Positions 17,770-27,250 are shown, counted from the first letter of the stretch. The stretch: DNA of 64,000 bases from Thermococcus onnurineus NA1 (GCF_000018365.1 NC_011529.1:620001-684000); one strand, 5' to 3'. Notes: generated from the letters alone by a model not told the origin. Translations and numbers: made by a program.

Positions 17770-18885
17770 TCACGAGCTCGTCCAGCTCCCTGTCTTCCAT
17801 TGCCCCGTAGGGGATGTAGCCCCTTCATGAGCCTTCTCGATGAAGTCGAGGATCCTCACGAGATTTTCTTCGCTACTACTTCTGTCATCCACGTAGTCAA
17901 CCACTAAAACAAGCTTTCCGGCCTTAACAACCGTGTCCAAGTAAGGCACCTTCTCGTCCCTCCAAGGGCTCGGCTTAAGGCCGTCGTAAAAGACGTCCTC
18001 ACTGGCCCAGCCGGAAATCGTCTTCAAAAGTCTGCCGTCATCATATTCAAGGAGTTGCTCACCGTTTTGGGGGATTATCAGGAAATCCTCACCGGCCTTC
18101 GAGCGCGTGTAGTTTGCTATTTCGAGTATGAACTCGATCATCTTCCGGGCCGTCCAGTTCTCATCATAGCCATTCTCGCCCCAGTACTCGAACTCGTCAA
18201 CTTTATCAAGGTAAACCCCCGCAAAGCCTTGCGCAATGATCCTGTCGAAATATTCAAACATTATCTCCTTCCACTCATCATCCCAGTATTTTACCGCGTA
18301 GTTCCCCTCCCAGTTGGGATTCTCCGGTCCGAGCCAGGCAGGAGGTTTTTCTTTCCACTCCTCTTTCCAGTAGAAGCGATAGTCCTCAGCCTCGCCGATG
18401 CTGATGTAAGCTATCGGAACAACCCCCGCGTTTTTAATCAGATCAATCTCCTCACCGCTGTAGGCAGTTTCATCGCTTCCGTCACGCGAGTAGTCCATGA
18501 CGATTAAATCAAAGCCACTCTCTGCTATAACCAGGGAACTCGCGTTCTGAAGCCAGTAGGCCCAGCTGTTGATTATCAGAGAGGTTAAATTCTGTGATTC
18601 GTTGAAAAAAACACTAGAAGTGATTTCAGTTTCATTAGATGAAGGTGTCGGGGCTTCTGTTTGATTGAGGTTTTTTATGATAGTCTCAGTGGAGAAGGCC
18701 CGAGTTGATGTTAAGGGACGGGAGGAGAAAGTTGAGTTTGTGTTCCCGTTGAAGTAAGAAGGCTGTACTGGACTTGAGGTTGTTTCATTGGGTTGGTAAC
18801 CCTGATAAGTGTCTAGGAGACAACCCCCAACCAGCAGCACAGCAACGAGAATCACAATGGGTATATATCTTTTAACTTCTGGCAT
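17770..18885 (-). CDS. GH114-like (endo-alpha-1,4-polygalactosaminidase-related) lipoprotein, frameshifted near the end
   Basis: A secreted protein of about 370 residues. The N-terminal helix YIPIVILVAVLLVGGCL carries a lipobox (LVGGC), followed by a Ser/Thr/Asn-rich linker rich in glycosylation sequons. The catalytic-like barrel reads DLIVMDYSRDG, VVPIAYISIGEAEDYRFYW, GFAGVYLDKVDEFEYW and FLIIPQNGEQLL, as in TM1410/MJ1477-type GH114 proteins. From about 17823 the frame is wrong: shifting by one base after a GGGG run restores GYIPYGAMEDRELDELV and ends at TAA 17741. The TATA site at 18907-18917 implies a near-leaderless mRNA from ATG 18885. Confidence 0.82.
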   Translation of the reverse strand: MPEVKRYIPIVILVAVLLVGGCLLDTYQGYQPNETTSSPVQPSYFNGNTNSTFSSRPLTSTRAFSTETIIKNLNQTEAPTPSSNETEITSSVFFNESQNLTSLIINSWAYWLQNASSLVIAESGFDLIVMDYSRDGSDETAYSGEEIDLIKNAGVVPIAYISIGEAEDYRFYWKEEWKEKPPAWLGPENPNWEGNYAVKYWDDEWKEIMFEYFDRIIAQGFAGVYLDKVDEFEYWGENGYDENWTARKMIEFILEIANYTRSKAGEDFLIIPQNGEQLLEYDDGRLLKTISGWASEDVFYDGLKPSPWRDEKVPYLDTVVKAGKLVLVVDYVDDRSSSEENLVRILDFIEKAHEGATSPTGQWKTGSWTSS

Positions 18886-18906
18886 AAGCCCAAGTAAAAG
18901 AGAAGA

Positions 18907-18917
18907 CCTTTTAACGG
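18907..18917. promoter_or_regulatory. Shared divergent promoter between the GH114-like gene and cobY
   Basis: CCTTTTAACGG reads as a TATA element in both directions. It lies about 27 bp before the GH114-like start and about 33 bp before the cobY start. Confidence 0.45.
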
Positions 18918-18944
18918 TTTCTCCCACTTATAAACGGTGGGATT

Positions 18945-19490
18945 ATGATAATCATCCTCGCCGGAGGCAAATCAACCCGCATGGGGCAGGAAAAGCCCGT
19001 CCTCAAGGTAGCCAGTAAACAGATGCTCCTCTGGGTCTACGAAGAAGCGGGGGAAGTTGACGACGTCCTCGTTGCTCTATCGCGGAACACCCCCAAAACA
19101 AGGGAGCTCTGCCTTAGGGAAGGGATTCCCTTCATTGAGACGCCGGGAAAAGGCTACGTCCAAGATATCCAGTGGCTTTTGCGTGAGTTCGGCCCATTCG
19201 TAAGCGTCTCCGCCGATATCCCCTTTGTGAAGGCCTCGGATTTTTGGCTTATCGAGAAGGCCTTCGACGGGAAGACGAGCCTGACAGGGGTCCTTCCGCT
19301 TGAAAAGGTGCCGGGAGACTTGAATCCAGTAGTTTACCGAGGTTATGCAATCGTTGGCCTGAATGCCGTCGCTGAAGAAGGGGAGAGATTCTTTGAGTTC
19401 ACAAATCCCCTGTTGTCATTAAATGTGAACACTCCTGAAGAACTGGAGCTTGCGAAGAGGATTGCTAACCTAATCCGAGCTCCGAGATGA
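18945..19490 (+). CDS. cobY: Adenosylcobinamide-phosphate guanylyltransferase CobY
   Basis: The archaeal, non-orthologous replacement for CobU: it transfers GMP from GTP to adenosylcobinamide phosphate. The 181-residue protein starts with the nucleotidyltransferase loop [20 protein letters not shown] at residues 2-21, followed by [10 protein letters not shown] and a C-terminal [11 protein letters not shown]. There is no kinase domain, as expected for CobY. The GGTGG site before ATG 18945 supports the start. The 3' end overlaps cbiP (convergent) by 26 bp. Confidence 0.93.
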   Translation: MIIILAGGKSTRMGQEKPVLKVASKQMLLWVYEEAGEVDDVLVALSRNTPKTRELCLREGIPFIETPGKGYVQDIQWLLREFGPFVSVSADIPFVKASDFWLIEKAFDGKTSLTGVLPLEKVPGDLNPVVYRGYAIVGLNAVAEEGERFFEFTNPLLSLNVNTPEELELAKRIANLIRAPR

Positions 19491-20919
19491 TGTATCCCAC
19501 GTCAAGGTTCTTCTCAACAACCCTAGCAAAGCGCTCTATCTCCTCCTCAATGCTCCATCCACCAACGCTTATCGGCTCGAGACCTTTTTCCGCCCGCAGA
19601 AAGTTGAGAAGACGCTCCGTAAAGGCGAAGTTATGGAAGATGCCGTGTAGATAGGTCCCGAAGGTTCTCTCACCAAGGGCTCCCTCCGGCTCAAAGGCCT
19701 TAGCACCGTTTATCTCGCGTATTATCGAGAAGGGCCTCTCTGAGGTTGAGCGGCCCATCCTTATCTCATAGCCCTCAACGCTCATTCTCTTAGCCGGCTC
19801 CCAAAGGATTTCGGCCTTCAGGTGATTTGTCCGTTTAACGGGCGTGAAGATTGTTTTAGCGGGCAACAGTCCAATACCCTTGACCTCACCGCGCTTCGAT
19901 TCTACGTTGTCGATTATCTTCTCCCCGAGCATTTGAAAGCCGCCGCAGATTCCAACGACGAAAGAACCTTCGTGGTGAGCCTGAATTATCGCGTCCTCTA
20001 TTCCATTCTCGCGCATCCAGAGCAAGTCCTCGACGGTGTTCTTGCTCCCGGGGATTATTATCAAATCACCTTCGATTTCCTCCGCTTTTGTAACGTAGTC
20101 CACCCCATTGGCCCAGTGAAGGGGCTCAAAGTCGGTAAAGTTGCTTATGTGGGGAAGCTTGACTATCTGGATGTGGAGCTCGCCATTAACCTTCGGAAAG
20201 CTAGTCAAAGAGTCCTCTTCTGGCAACTTGTGCTCGATGCAGGGAACGACTCCGAGGGTAGGCTTCCCGTAGCGCTTCTCTAGATATTCGAAGCCTGGCT
20301 CCAGCAGGGAGGCATCGCCGCGGAACTTATTGAATACGAAGCCAAGGATCAAGTTTCGCTCCTCCTTGCTCAAGAGCTCCATCGTACCCACTATAGAAGC
20401 GAAGCTCCCACCTCGGTCGATGTCGGTAACGAGGATGGTCTTCGCTTTGGCGTGCCTCGCAACGCGCATGTTGGCTATGTCGTAGTCCTTGAGGTTAATC
20501 TCAACGGGCGAGCCTGCGCCTTCGATTATCACAATCTCGTGCTCCACCATGAGTTCATCCAGAACCTTCATGGCCTTCCGAAAGAGCTCCTCCTTCCGGG
20601 AGAGCATGTATTCCCTAGCTGAAACGCTTCCTATTGGCTTTCCCATAAACACAACTTGGCTCCTCATGTTCCCCTCAGGCTTGAGGAGTATTGGATTGAA
20701 CCTCACCGACGGCTTCTTTCTGCAGGCTACCGCCTGAAGGTACTGGGCGCGACTTATTTCGCCGCCTTCTATGCTCGGTGCGGAGTTCAGGCTCATGTTC
20801 TGGCTTTTAAACGGAACAACGTCATACCCTAAGTTCGAAAAGATCCTGCACAAAGCCATAACGAGGAGGGATTTCCCAGCTCCGGAGGAAGTTCCCTGAA
20901 CCATTAGGGCTTTTCCCAT
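19465..20919 (-). CDS. cbiP: Adenosylcobyric acid synthase (glutamine-hydrolysing) CbiP/CobQ
   Basis: A 484-residue amidotransferase that amidates the b, d, e and g carboxyl groups of adenosylcobyrinic acid a,c-diamide. The N-terminal dethiobiotin-synthetase-like ATPase domain opens with [12 protein letters not shown]. The C-terminal glutamine amidotransferase domain has its nucleophile in [12 protein letters not shown] and its histidine near [11 protein letters not shown]. The [12 protein letters not shown] linker is typical. Full length; the gene is monocistronic and divergent from cobT with only 68 bp between them. Confidence 0.95.
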   Translation of the reverse strand: MGKALMVQGTSSGAGKSLLVMALCRIFSNLGYDVVPFKSQNMSLNSAPSIEGGEISRAQYLQAVACRKKPSVRFNPILLKPEGNMRSQVVFMGKPIGSVSAREYMLSRKEELFRKAMKVLDELMVEHEIVIIEGAGSPVEINLKDYDIANMRVARHAKAKTILVTDIDRGGSFASIVGTMELLSKEERNLILGFVFNKFRGDASLLEPGFEYLEKRYGKPTLGVVPCIEHKLPEEDSLTSFPKVNGELHIQIVKLPHISNFTDFEPLHWANGVDYVTKAEEIEGDLIIIPGSKNTVEDLLWMRENGIEDAIIQAHHEGSFVVGICGGFQMLGEKIIDNVESKRGEVKGIGLLPAKTIFTPVKRTNHLKAEILWEPAKRMSVEGYEIRMGRSTSERPFSIIREINGAKAFEPEGALGERTFGTYLHGIFHNFAFTERLLNFLRAEKGLEPISVGGWSIEEEIERFARVVEKNLDVGYIISELGLG

Positions 20920-20947
20920 TCACACCCCCACTGGAAGTGGACGAAGG

Positions 20948-20958
20948 ACATATAAACC
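20948..20958 (+). promoter_or_regulatory. TATA box of cobT
   Basis: ACATATAAACC is 30-40 bp upstream of ATG 20988. It predicts a transcript start near 20978 and a leader carrying GGTGAT. Confidence 0.6.
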
Positions 20959-20987
20959 TGTTGGATAAAACCTCCATCGGTGATACT

Positions 20988-21995
20988 ATGAAAAGCCTCA
21001 TGCTGGTTGTCCTCGGAAACACAGAGATAAGCACCGTGCCAGGAATAAGCGTTGCTGGAGCAACGCCAGAGCTCACAAAGCTTACTCCACCAGCTGATGC
21101 TGAATACCTGTTCTACGAGAAGCCGAAAATCATAGACGTGATTCCCGTTACCCCCGATGGACATCCTACGCCAGCCATAATCACCAAGGCCGCAAGGGAG
21201 CTTGCCAACTTCCCGTTGATGATAGTCCGCGGTGGAACTTACTTGGCTCCCCTCGTGCCTCACGTCCACATCAGCGACTACGTTGGCAGGGACTTCAGGA
21301 AGGGACCGGCTTTACAAGAGGCCGAGGAGATAATCGCGAGAGCGAGACTCTTCGGCGAAGAGCTCAGCAATACCCCAATCGAAGAGCTCGTCATCGGTGA
21401 GTCCACTCCAGGGGGAACGACAACAGCTCAGGCTGTCCTCTGGGCGCTCGGCTATGAAGCCAGAACTTCTTCGGCGGCCCCAAACAACCCCCAGAGCCTA
21501 AAGGAGGAAGTCATAAAAGCAGGCTTTGAAAGGGCCGGAATAAAGCCTGGAGACTTCAAAGAGAAGCCCCTTGAAGCACTCAAGCAGTTCGGCGACCCCA
21601 TGATGGCAGCGGTAGTCGGGATAGCACTCGGTTTCAAAGGCAAAGTCGTTCTTGCTGGTGGAACCCAGATGCTCGCCGTTGCAGCTCTGCTGAAGGCCCT
21701 CGAAGAGGACATGAGCAGATTTATGATAGCGACAACCAAGTGGGTTGTAAATGATAGAAGCGCCACATTCATCGACACCGCAAAGGATATCGGGATAATC
21801 ACTTACGCCGCTGATCTGGACTTCTCGAAGAGCGAATTCAAAGGCCTCAGGGACTACGAGAATGGCTACGTTAAGGAGGGCGTTGGGGCTGGTGGTGCCA
21901 CCTGGCTGGCGGTTAAGGCCGGATTCTCCCCCGAAGACGTCAGCAGAAAGGTGGACGAGCTTTACAGAAGGCTGATGGAGCTGAAGGCTACCTAA
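20988..21995 (+). CDS. cobT: Archaeal CobT: nicotinate-nucleotide-dimethylbenzimidazole phosphoribosyltransferase family
   Basis: A 335-residue member of the archaeal CobT group, which activates a lower-ligand base by phosphoribosyl transfer. Family features include [17 protein letters not shown], the loop [20 protein letters not shown] and [15 protein letters not shown]. The start at 20988 is chosen for the GGTGAT site 4-5 bases upstream; the open frame to 20937 lies across the promoter. Its end overlaps cbiZ (convergent) by 4 bp. The base actually used by the organism cannot be read from the sequence. Confidence 0.9.
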   Translation: MKSLMLVVLGNTEISTVPGISVAGATPELTKLTPPADAEYLFYEKPKIIDVIPVTPDGHPTPAIITKAARELANFPLMIVRGGTYLAPLVPHVHISDYVGRDFRKGPALQEAEEIIARARLFGEELSNTPIEELVIGESTPGGTTTAQAVLWALGYEARTSSAAPNNPQSLKEEVIKAGFERAGIKPGDFKEKPLEALKQFGDPMMAAVVGIALGFKGKVVLAGGTQMLAVAALLKALEEDMSRFMIATTKWVVNDRSATFIDTAKDIGIITYAADLDFSKSEFKGLRDYENGYVKEGVGAGGATWLAVKAGFSPEDVSRKVDELYRRLMELKAT

Positions 21996-22579
21996 CCTCT
22001 TATTCTCTCCCACTTCCTTATACTCTCTTCGAGAGCCTTCCTGACGGTTTTTCCGATGTTTATTCCTAGCTCCGTTGCTGTTCCGGCCCACTCTTTCTCC
22101 CCGGGATATGCAAAAACCCCTATACCGTCGCTTGTCGTTCCAGTGGCCTTGTAGCCGAGCTTTAAGAGGGTGTATGTCTTAGCCTCAGTCGCTGTCATTA
22201 TCGCGTTGGCCATAGCCCCAACGGTTAGCCCCTCGTTTATCACGATTGCCATATTTATTGTACCCGGCTTCCATGGTGGTGGGACGTCGCCGGCTATTGC
22301 AGGATTGGTTATCCCTGCAGTGACATAGGCGGTAACGCTTCCATGTCTTGAAACAGCTAGAACTCTGCGGATATCCGCTGCCGTCATGAAGCCTACAAAG
22401 TTCTCAAGGCCATTCTCTCGCTCGAAGATGAGACAGTCAGCTTTGTAGTCTCCAGAATAGTCCTTGTGCACTTTCATGAAAAAGAAGCCGTTGGCGTTAA
22501 CAAGACCTCCTCTGTGAGGCGCGTTGCTGAGGGCCATCATAGGTTCATTGAATGATTTTATGAAATGTCTGGACTCCAT
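21992..22579 (-). CDS. cbiZ: Adenosylcobinamide amidohydrolase CbiZ
   Basis: CbiZ cleaves the aminopropanol arm from salvaged adenosylcobinamide, giving adenosylcobyric acid that CbiB can rebuild. The 195-residue protein shows the family run [48 protein letters not shown] and [12 protein letters not shown]. No fused transporter domain is present. Together with the neighbouring cbiP, cobT, cobS, cobY, cbiB and cobZ, it marks the region as a salvage and remodelling pathway rather than one for de novo corrin ring synthesis. Confidence 0.93.
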   Translation of the reverse strand: MESRHFIKSFNEPMMALSNAPHRGGLVNANGFFFMKVHKDYSGDYKADCLIFERENGLENFVGFMTAADIRRVLAVSRHGSVTAYVTAGITNPAIAGDVPPPWKPGTINMAIVINEGLTVGAMANAIMTATEAKTYTLLKLGYKATGTTSDGIGVFAYPGEKEWAGTATELGINIGKTVRKALEESIRKWERIRG

Positions 22580-22691
22580 GGGGAACTCTACGAGGATGAC
22601 ATATTAACGCTTTACGCTTTTTCTGTTAAATGCTTCCGCTTATCACTGAAAAGGTTATTAACTTCCTCGCAAAGATTTTTTGGGTGATAGC

Positions 22692-23207
22692 ATGGGAGCG
22701 GAGGAACACAGGAAAAAAGCGCCGAAGAAGTTTAAGTTTGCAGTTATAACGGTCAGCGATACCGCAAGCAGAGGAGAGAAAGAGGACGCCAGCGGAAAGT
22801 TTCTTGTGGAGGCTCTGAAAGAGAGTGGAAACGAGAACGTCCATTACACTATCGTGCCGGACGAAAAGCTGGCAATAATCAAAGCAGTCATTGAGTCTAT
22901 CGAAAAAGGTGCCGATGTGATCGTTACCACAGGCGGAACGGGAATAACTAGCAGGGATGTCACGATAGAGAGCATAAGAACGCTTTTCGATAAGGAGCTG
23001 GTTGGCTTTGGCGAGGTCTTCAGGCTGAGGAGCTATGAAGAGATTGGAACAGCCGTCGTTCTCACCAGGGCAACCGCTGGAATCATTAGGAGCGATGGCA
23101 GGGCCATAGTTGTCTTCTGCCTGCCGGGAAGCCTGAACGCAGTCAAGACCGGAGTGGAGATAATAAAAAGGGAAGCCTATCATGTACTCAAGCACGCGAG
23201 GGAGTGA
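22692..23207 (+). CDS. moaB: Molybdenum cofactor protein MoaB (molybdopterin adenylyltransferase type)
   Basis: A 171-residue MogA/MoaB-fold protein that adenylylates molybdopterin before metal insertion; in Thermococcales the metal is usually tungsten. The conserved strands AVITVSDTASRG and VIVTTGGTGITSRDVTIE mark the active site, and LPGSLNAVKTG the C-terminus. ATG 22692 is preferred to the TTG at 22680 because GGTGAT lies between them. Its stop overlaps a GTG codon at the start of moeA, so the two are co-expressed. Confidence 0.93.
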   Translation: MGAEEHRKKAPKKFKFAVITVSDTASRGEKEDASGKFLVEALKESGNENVHYTIVPDEKLAIIKAVIESIEKGADVIVTTGGTGITSRDVTIESIRTLFDKELVGFGEVFRLRSYEEIGTAVVLTRATAGIIRSDGRAIVVFCLPGSLNAVKTGVEIIKREAYHVLKHARE

Positions 23208-23209
23208 AT

Positions 23210-24400
23210 ATGCGCGAGTTCAAGAAGCTGACGCCTTACAGAGAGGCTCTTGAGCTGATGCTAAACGATTTAACCGAAATCCCGGACGTCGAGGAGATAC
23301 CGCTCGAAGAAGCTCTTGGCAGGGTTCTGGCCGAGGACGTAGTCTCATCTATAGACAGCCCGCCCTTCGATCGCTCTGCAGTGGACGGTTATGCTTTGCG
23401 CGCCGAGGACACCTTCCAGGCTAGGGAATACAGCCCCGTTGAGCTTAAAGTTATTGATGAGATAGTCGCCGGGGAAGAGAGCAAGGCAAAAATCGAACCA
23501 GGAACAGCGGTAAAGCTTATGACAGGCTCAAAGATGCCGGAAGGGGCTAATGCAGTTCTCATGCAGGAAATGGTTGAGCGCGAGGGGGAGATAATCAGGG
23601 TTCTCAGACCCGTCGCCCCGGGTCAGAATGTTGCCTTCGCCGGGGAGGATGTAAAGAAGGGCCAGGTCGTGCTGAAGAAGGGCCAGGTTTTAAGGCCCCA
23701 AGATCTGTCACTGCTCAAGAGCATAGGGTTCAAAACGGTCAAGGTCAAGAGGAAACCTCGCGTTGGGATAATTGTCACCGGTGACGAACTCATCGAGAAG
23801 TTCGACGAGGAAGCGCTTAGGGCAGGGAAGATACTCGAGAGCAACTCTATTATGCTAGAGGGCCTTGTTAAGCAGTATTTCGGTGAACCCGTCTTTTACG
23901 GGGTCGTCCCCGATGACGAAGAAACAATAAAGGCAGCAATAGAGAAGGCAAAGGCCGAGAACGATATCGTCTTGGTAACAGGGGGAAGCGCCTTTGGTGA
24001 CAAGGACTTCGCCCACCGCTTCGTCAGGCTCCTCTTCCACGGAACAACGATAAAGCCAGGAAGGCCAATAGGCTACGGTGAGAGGGTCTTCATTATGAGT
24101 GGCTATCCCGTTGCAGTCTTCGTGCAGTTCTACCTCTATGTCAAGCATGCTTTAGCGAAACTCGTCGGAGCTAAAAACTATGAGATCAGAGTTTACGCAA
24201 AGCTGGCCGAGAGGGTTTCGAGTCAGCTTGGGAGGCATGAGTTCATCAAGGTCTGGTACGAAAACGGTGTTGCAAGACCGATTAAGAAAAAGGGCAGCGG
24301 GATAATAAGCTCGCTCGTTAAGAGCAATGGCTACATCGTGATTCCAGAGGACAGTGAGGGTTATTTAGAAGGGGAAACCGTAGAGGTCGTGCTTTATTAA
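23210..24400 (+). CDS. moeA: Molybdopterin molybdenumtransferase MoeA
   Basis: A 396-residue enzyme that inserts molybdate or tungstate into adenylylated molybdopterin. The hallmarks are SPPFDRSAVDGYALRA near residue 50, LMTGSKMPEGANAVLMQE, GIIVTGDELIE and the second MogA-like motif VLVTGGSAFGDKDF. It lacks the extra periplasmic-binding-like domain that some archaeal MoeA proteins carry. ATG 23210 and GTG 23204 are both possible starts; the former is chosen because GGGAG precedes it. It is the second gene of moaB-moeA; moaC lies separately at 46.9-47.4 kb. Confidence 0.93.
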   Translation: MREFKKLTPYREALELMLNDLTEIPDVEEIPLEEALGRVLAEDVVSSIDSPPFDRSAVDGYALRAEDTFQAREYSPVELKVIDEIVAGEESKAKIEPGTAVKLMTGSKMPEGANAVLMQEMVEREGEIIRVLRPVAPGQNVAFAGEDVKKGQVVLKKGQVLRPQDLSLLKSIGFKTVKVKRKPRVGIIVTGDELIEKFDEEALRAGKILESNSIMLEGLVKQYFGEPVFYGVVPDDEETIKAAIEKAKAENDIVLVTGGSAFGDKDFAHRFVRLLFHGTTIKPGRPIGYGERVFIMSGYPVAVFVQFYLYVKHALAKLVGAKNYEIRVYAKLAERVSSQLGRHEFIKVWYENGVARPIKKKGSGIISSLVKSNGYIVIPEDSEGYLEGETVEVVLY

Positions 24401-24475
24401 GAACTCCTCAAGACATCATGAAAGTCCATGAACTAATAACATACACTAAGAACCAAGAATCATAGAAAAGAACAT

Positions 24476-24697
24476 TCACTCCTCCATCAGCTCTTCTTTT
24501 TTCGGCTTCTTAACGAGGAGTTTAACTTCACTGGGAAGCTCTCCATGGTCAGCAAGGTTCTCTATAAGCTCGATGACTTCGAGTTTCTCCTTTTCTTTTT
24601 CATCTATAGCCTCTGTCAGTGGGTTTGGCCTTGCCCACGGAATTATCTCCTGTATTTTGCTATCAAAGTCTTCCCGCCGAGTATTCAACCCTTGCAT
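24476..24697 (-). CDS. Small charged hypothetical protein
   Basis: A 73-residue lysine- and glutamate-rich protein with no motif I recognise. It contains EIIPWARPNPLTEAI, then a predicted helix EKEKLEVIELIENLA and a basic tail ending KKPKKEELMEE. ATG 24697 is taken as the start, since a TATA-like GGTTTATTTATCC near 24727-24739 predicts initiation close to 24708. A GTG at 24721 would lengthen it by eight residues. It stands alone between moeA and the H/ACA RNA gene. It is probably a real gene by codon pattern and promoter, with unknown function. Confidence 0.5.
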   Translation of the reverse strand: MQGLNTRREDFDSKIQEIIPWARPNPLTEAIDEKEKEKLEVIELIENLADHGELPSEVKLLVKKPKKEELMEE

Positions 24698-24805
24698 GTC
24701 TTTCACATTTGTTAATATCACGCAAGGATAAATAAACCTTTTCTATACAGATTTTGCAATTATCTGGACCAATAATGCAGAATTTGTAGGGAACACAAAT
24801 GTTCA

Positions 24806-25022
24806 TGCTATGGCCCGCCCGTAACTCCCACCCTCATTGGTGCCTGACGGCGAGCTCGGGCGGGCTAACCCAGGCGGGCCTTAGCTGTGCTCGGCCTGGG
24901 TTTCCCACGGTCATTGCGCTCCGTAACGCGGAAGGCCCTCCCGTGGGGACCTCGCTGAGGCCGAGCTGTAGCCCCTGCATCGCCCCCCGGTTCATTCTCC
25001 CCGGGGTCCTCGCGCAGGGGCG
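24806..25022 (-). ncRNA. H/ACA guide RNA with three hairpin units
   Basis: A very GC-rich block folds on the minus strand into three consecutive H/ACA units, each with a lower stem, pocket, upper stem and kink-turn (GAG facing UGA). Unit 1 pairs 25014-25021 with 24971-24978 and is followed by ACA at 24967-24969. Unit 2 pairs 24958-24966 with 24889-24897 and is followed by ACA at 24886-24888. Unit 3 pairs 24873-24880 with 24812-24819 and is followed by AUA at 24809-24811. A TATA box at 25044-25054 sets the 5' end near 25023. Archaeal H/ACA RNAs guide rRNA pseudouridylation with Cbf5, Nop10, Gar1 and L7Ae. Targets were not worked out. Confidence 0.85.
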
Positions 25023-25043
25023 ATATAAGATGGAAAAGAAGAG

Positions 25044-25054
25044 GTATATAAAGT
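25044..25054 (-). promoter_or_regulatory. TATA box of the H/ACA RNA gene
   Basis: Minus-strand CTTTATATACC is centred about 26 bp upstream of the first base pair of hairpin 1. It lies immediately downstream of the DUF835 gene, so the RNA has its own promoter. Confidence 0.7.
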
Positions 25055-25059
25055 TGCCT

Positions 25060-26154
25060 TCACCCAATGAGCTTCTTGAGCTGGGCGTAGAGCTGGGTTT
25101 CTAGGCTTTCCTTTTCGAGGACAACTATTAGAGTTCCTCTGTGGACAATTACAAAGTCCCTCAACTTTGACAGGAACTTCATGAGGCTCTCCCACGAGTT
25201 GTAAATCGTGAGATATTCAAGGCAGTCAATTACGATAATCCCATGTTCACCGGATTTTGCGAACTCTTCAAGATACCTGTAAGAAATCTCGGTTATCCTT
25301 GCGAGATTGGTGGGATTTATAGTGTTCTTAAATTTGCCCTGGAAGGGTATCGTTGTAACAAAGTAGTATTTCCACCCTTCTGGAATGTCATCCACATCCC
25401 TAATAAATGCAAGTACTGGCCGACCTCTTAGCTTTTCCTTGATCTTTTGATATTCGGTTTCACTGACTAAAACAACTCCAGGCTCGAGATTAATGGGGTT
25501 ACCATCATCTCTTTTTGGAGGTTTGAAGAATTCCGATGATGTGAGTTTCACCATTGCGGCTACCATAGTAACTATTAGAACTGTAGATAGGGTAAACCCG
25601 ATTGGTTTATACCACTCATTAGTTCCGAACAGCGCGGCAGGTACAAGATGGACTCCAAAGAGAATTATGCTAACATAAAGGATCTTAATGGCAGTTTTGT
25701 ATATCTCTTCAGTCTCCTTCAGTAATAACCCGCCCGCTATCACGAAGATACCACTTATACCCAGTGTTGCAGCGCTAGTTGCTGTCCAAAAGGGATCCTT
25801 AGTGTATGCATAGACACCCATCATATAAACAATGAAAAAAACAGGCATAGGGGCAAATATAGTAAGGGTTTTATGTCTAGCTACAATAGACTCCTCCTCA
25901 AGGAACTTTACGGATCCGTAGAACATTAACGCCGAAAATGCCGGAAGAAATAGAACCCCAAGCATCTGAAATATTGGGTTTGTAAAGACCGTAGAAGAAA
26001 TCGCAAGAAAATCGAAAATCCAAGCCAGAGAGAATGCTAAGGCAGATCTCCTTTTATTATGAAGATATATCTTAAATATCCATCCAGCTGCCACCAAATC
26101 TGCCATAAGTACCATTATTGCCTCCACAAAAACAATCGCCTGAATACTATCCAA
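25060..26154 (-). CDS. Seven-helix membrane protein with C-terminal DUF835 domain
   Basis: The first roughly 220 residues form about seven hydrophobic helices, like the membrane sensor part of some archaeal and bacterial signalling proteins. The cytoplasmic part is a DUF835 domain (GVVLVSETEYQKIKEKL, FVTTIPFQG, HGIIVIDCLEYLTIYNSWE, GTLIVVLEKESL), common in Thermococcales and thought to resemble a RecA/KaiC fold without a P-loop. Its function is not known. The TTG at 26154 is taken as the start because GGGGTGAG precedes it and contains the stop of the upstream adenylate-forming-like gene; the two are clearly coupled. A longer reading to 26199 is possible. Confidence 0.75.
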   Translation of the reverse strand: MDSIQAIVFVEAIMVLMADLVAAGWIFKIYLHNKRRSALAFSLAWIFDFLAISSTVFTNPIFQMLGVLFLPAFSALMFYGSVKFLEEESIVARHKTLTIFAPMPVFFIVYMMGVYAYTKDPFWTATSAATLGISGIFVIAGGLLLKETEEIYKTAIKILYVSIILFGVHLVPAALFGTNEWYKPIGFTLSTVLIVTMVAAMVKLTSSEFFKPPKRDDGNPINLEPGVVLVSETEYQKIKEKLRGRPVLAFIRDVDDIPEGWKYYFVTTIPFQGKFKNTINPTNLARITEISYRYLEEFAKSGEHGIIVIDCLEYLTIYNSWESLMKFLSKLRDFVIVHRGTLIVVLEKESLETQLYAQLKKLIG

Positions 26155-26159
26155 TTTTC

Positions 26160-27218
26160 TCACCCCGTACTCCTTTGGGGATTTCCAAACCCATCCCATT
26201 TGAATGGCCCTTCAGGGGGAGCCCTAATGGCAGTCTCATCTTCAAATTTAATCACTAGAACCTCAGGTCTGGCTACTATTATGCCAACCCTACCCCGTTC
26301 ACCATGTTTAACTATGCAATATCTACCCCCCTCCTGCTTTAGTGGAAAAATAAGTGTGAATGGATAATTAGGATAATACCAGAACTCATTGCCCTTATGA
26401 ATACCAACGAGATCACCAAAGAGATAGTAGCCATAGAGGGGTATTAACGTAGTGTTCTCAAACTTCCGGGATAATATTTCAAAAAACTCGTGGTTTATAC
26501 CAACGCCACTTATTATTGCGGTCTCAATAGTTTCGCGGTATGGTTCGAAGAGGGCCATAAGTGGTGGGGCGGACCTAACAAGGTTTATCCTGTCATTTTC
26601 CATCACGCGTTTCGTGTACCTAACGAGAGGGTCAAGAATCTTAAGGACTGCTCCAAGACCTTGCTCCGCGTAGACTTTTTTCAATCCGTCAGTTTCCATG
26701 CCAATGAAATACAATATGCCACCATAGCTCCAGACGAGTTCACTTATTTCATCTTGGTACCAACCGTATGGACCGTGTGCAATTGCCTTCATTTGGTGCT
26801 CTTCATTGTAAATCTTATCAAGACCGTAAATTTTGTCAAGCGCCTGCCTGAGGTAGATATGAAGAACCTTCAAATAGTGATTGTCCCAATGTCCAATAGC
26901 CCGTTCTCGTGTGGTCCCAGAAGACTGGTAAAAACGAATTCTGCCCCGATAGTTGGTGGGGACGAACTCCAGCCAGTTGTTCCTAAGAAAGTCTTCATCA
27001 ACGGCCAGTCCTGAATTGAAAATGTTCTCAAACACATTCTTTAGGTTTCCCTGAAATATATCATCAAGGTTCGGCTTAAGAGTCTCTGCAATCTTCCTCC
27101 AGTAGGGTGTTCGCTGGAAATGAAACTCGAAGATCCCCCGAAGGTATTCGAGCGTCTTGGTTTCATCAACATCCAAGGGATTGAGATACAGATTGTCCAA
27201 TATTTCCCCGTAATTCAT
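26160..27218 (-). CDS. Degenerate adenylate-forming (ANL-like) protein
   Basis: A 352-residue protein related to the N-terminal domain of phenylacetate-CoA ligase/LuxE-type adenylate-forming enzymes. The ATP loop is recognisable but altered, reading YQSSGTTRERAIGHWD where a glycine normally follows SGTT. The region ISGVGINHEFFEILSRKF resembles the G-E segment of PaaK-like proteins. The C-terminal lid domain is absent. It is therefore probably an inactive or specialised paralogue of the full-length protein encoded divergently at 27359. The promoter at 27235-27250 suggests near-leaderless transcription. It is co-transcribed with the DUF835 gene. Confidence 0.65.
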   Translation of the reverse strand: MNYGEILDNLYLNPLDVDETKTLEYLRGIFEFHFQRTPYWRKIAETLKPNLDDIFQGNLKNVFENIFNSGLAVDEDFLRNNWLEFVPTNYRGRIRFYQSSGTTRERAIGHWDNHYLKVLHIYLRQALDKIYGLDKIYNEEHQMKAIAHGPYGWYQDEISELVWSYGGILYFIGMETDGLKKVYAEQGLGAVLKILDPLVRYTKRVMENDRINLVRSAPPLMALFEPYRETIETAIISGVGINHEFFEILSRKFENTTLIPLYGYYLFGDLVGIHKGNEFWYYPNYPFTLIFPLKQEGGRYCIVKHGERGRVGIIVARPEVLVIKFEDETAIRAPPEGPFKWDGFGNPQRSTG

Positions 27219-27234
27219 GGGGACCCCTTAGGCC

Positions 27235-27250
27235 GGGTTATATAAAAACC
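27235..27250 (-). promoter_or_regulatory. Promoter of the ANL-like/DUF835 operon
   Basis: The minus strand reads GGTTTTTATATAACCC, about 25 bp before ATG 27218. The element is nearly symmetric. Confidence 0.6.

Noticed and set aside
24806-25022. SRP (7S) RNA or RNase P RNA in the GC-rich block
   Set aside because: The conserved SRP helix 8 and RNase P core sequences are absent; kink-turns and ACA boxes fit H/ACA instead.
24799-25104. Open frames on both strands in the GC-rich block
   Set aside because: The block folds as an H/ACA RNA, and the frames lack ribosome sites and coding character.
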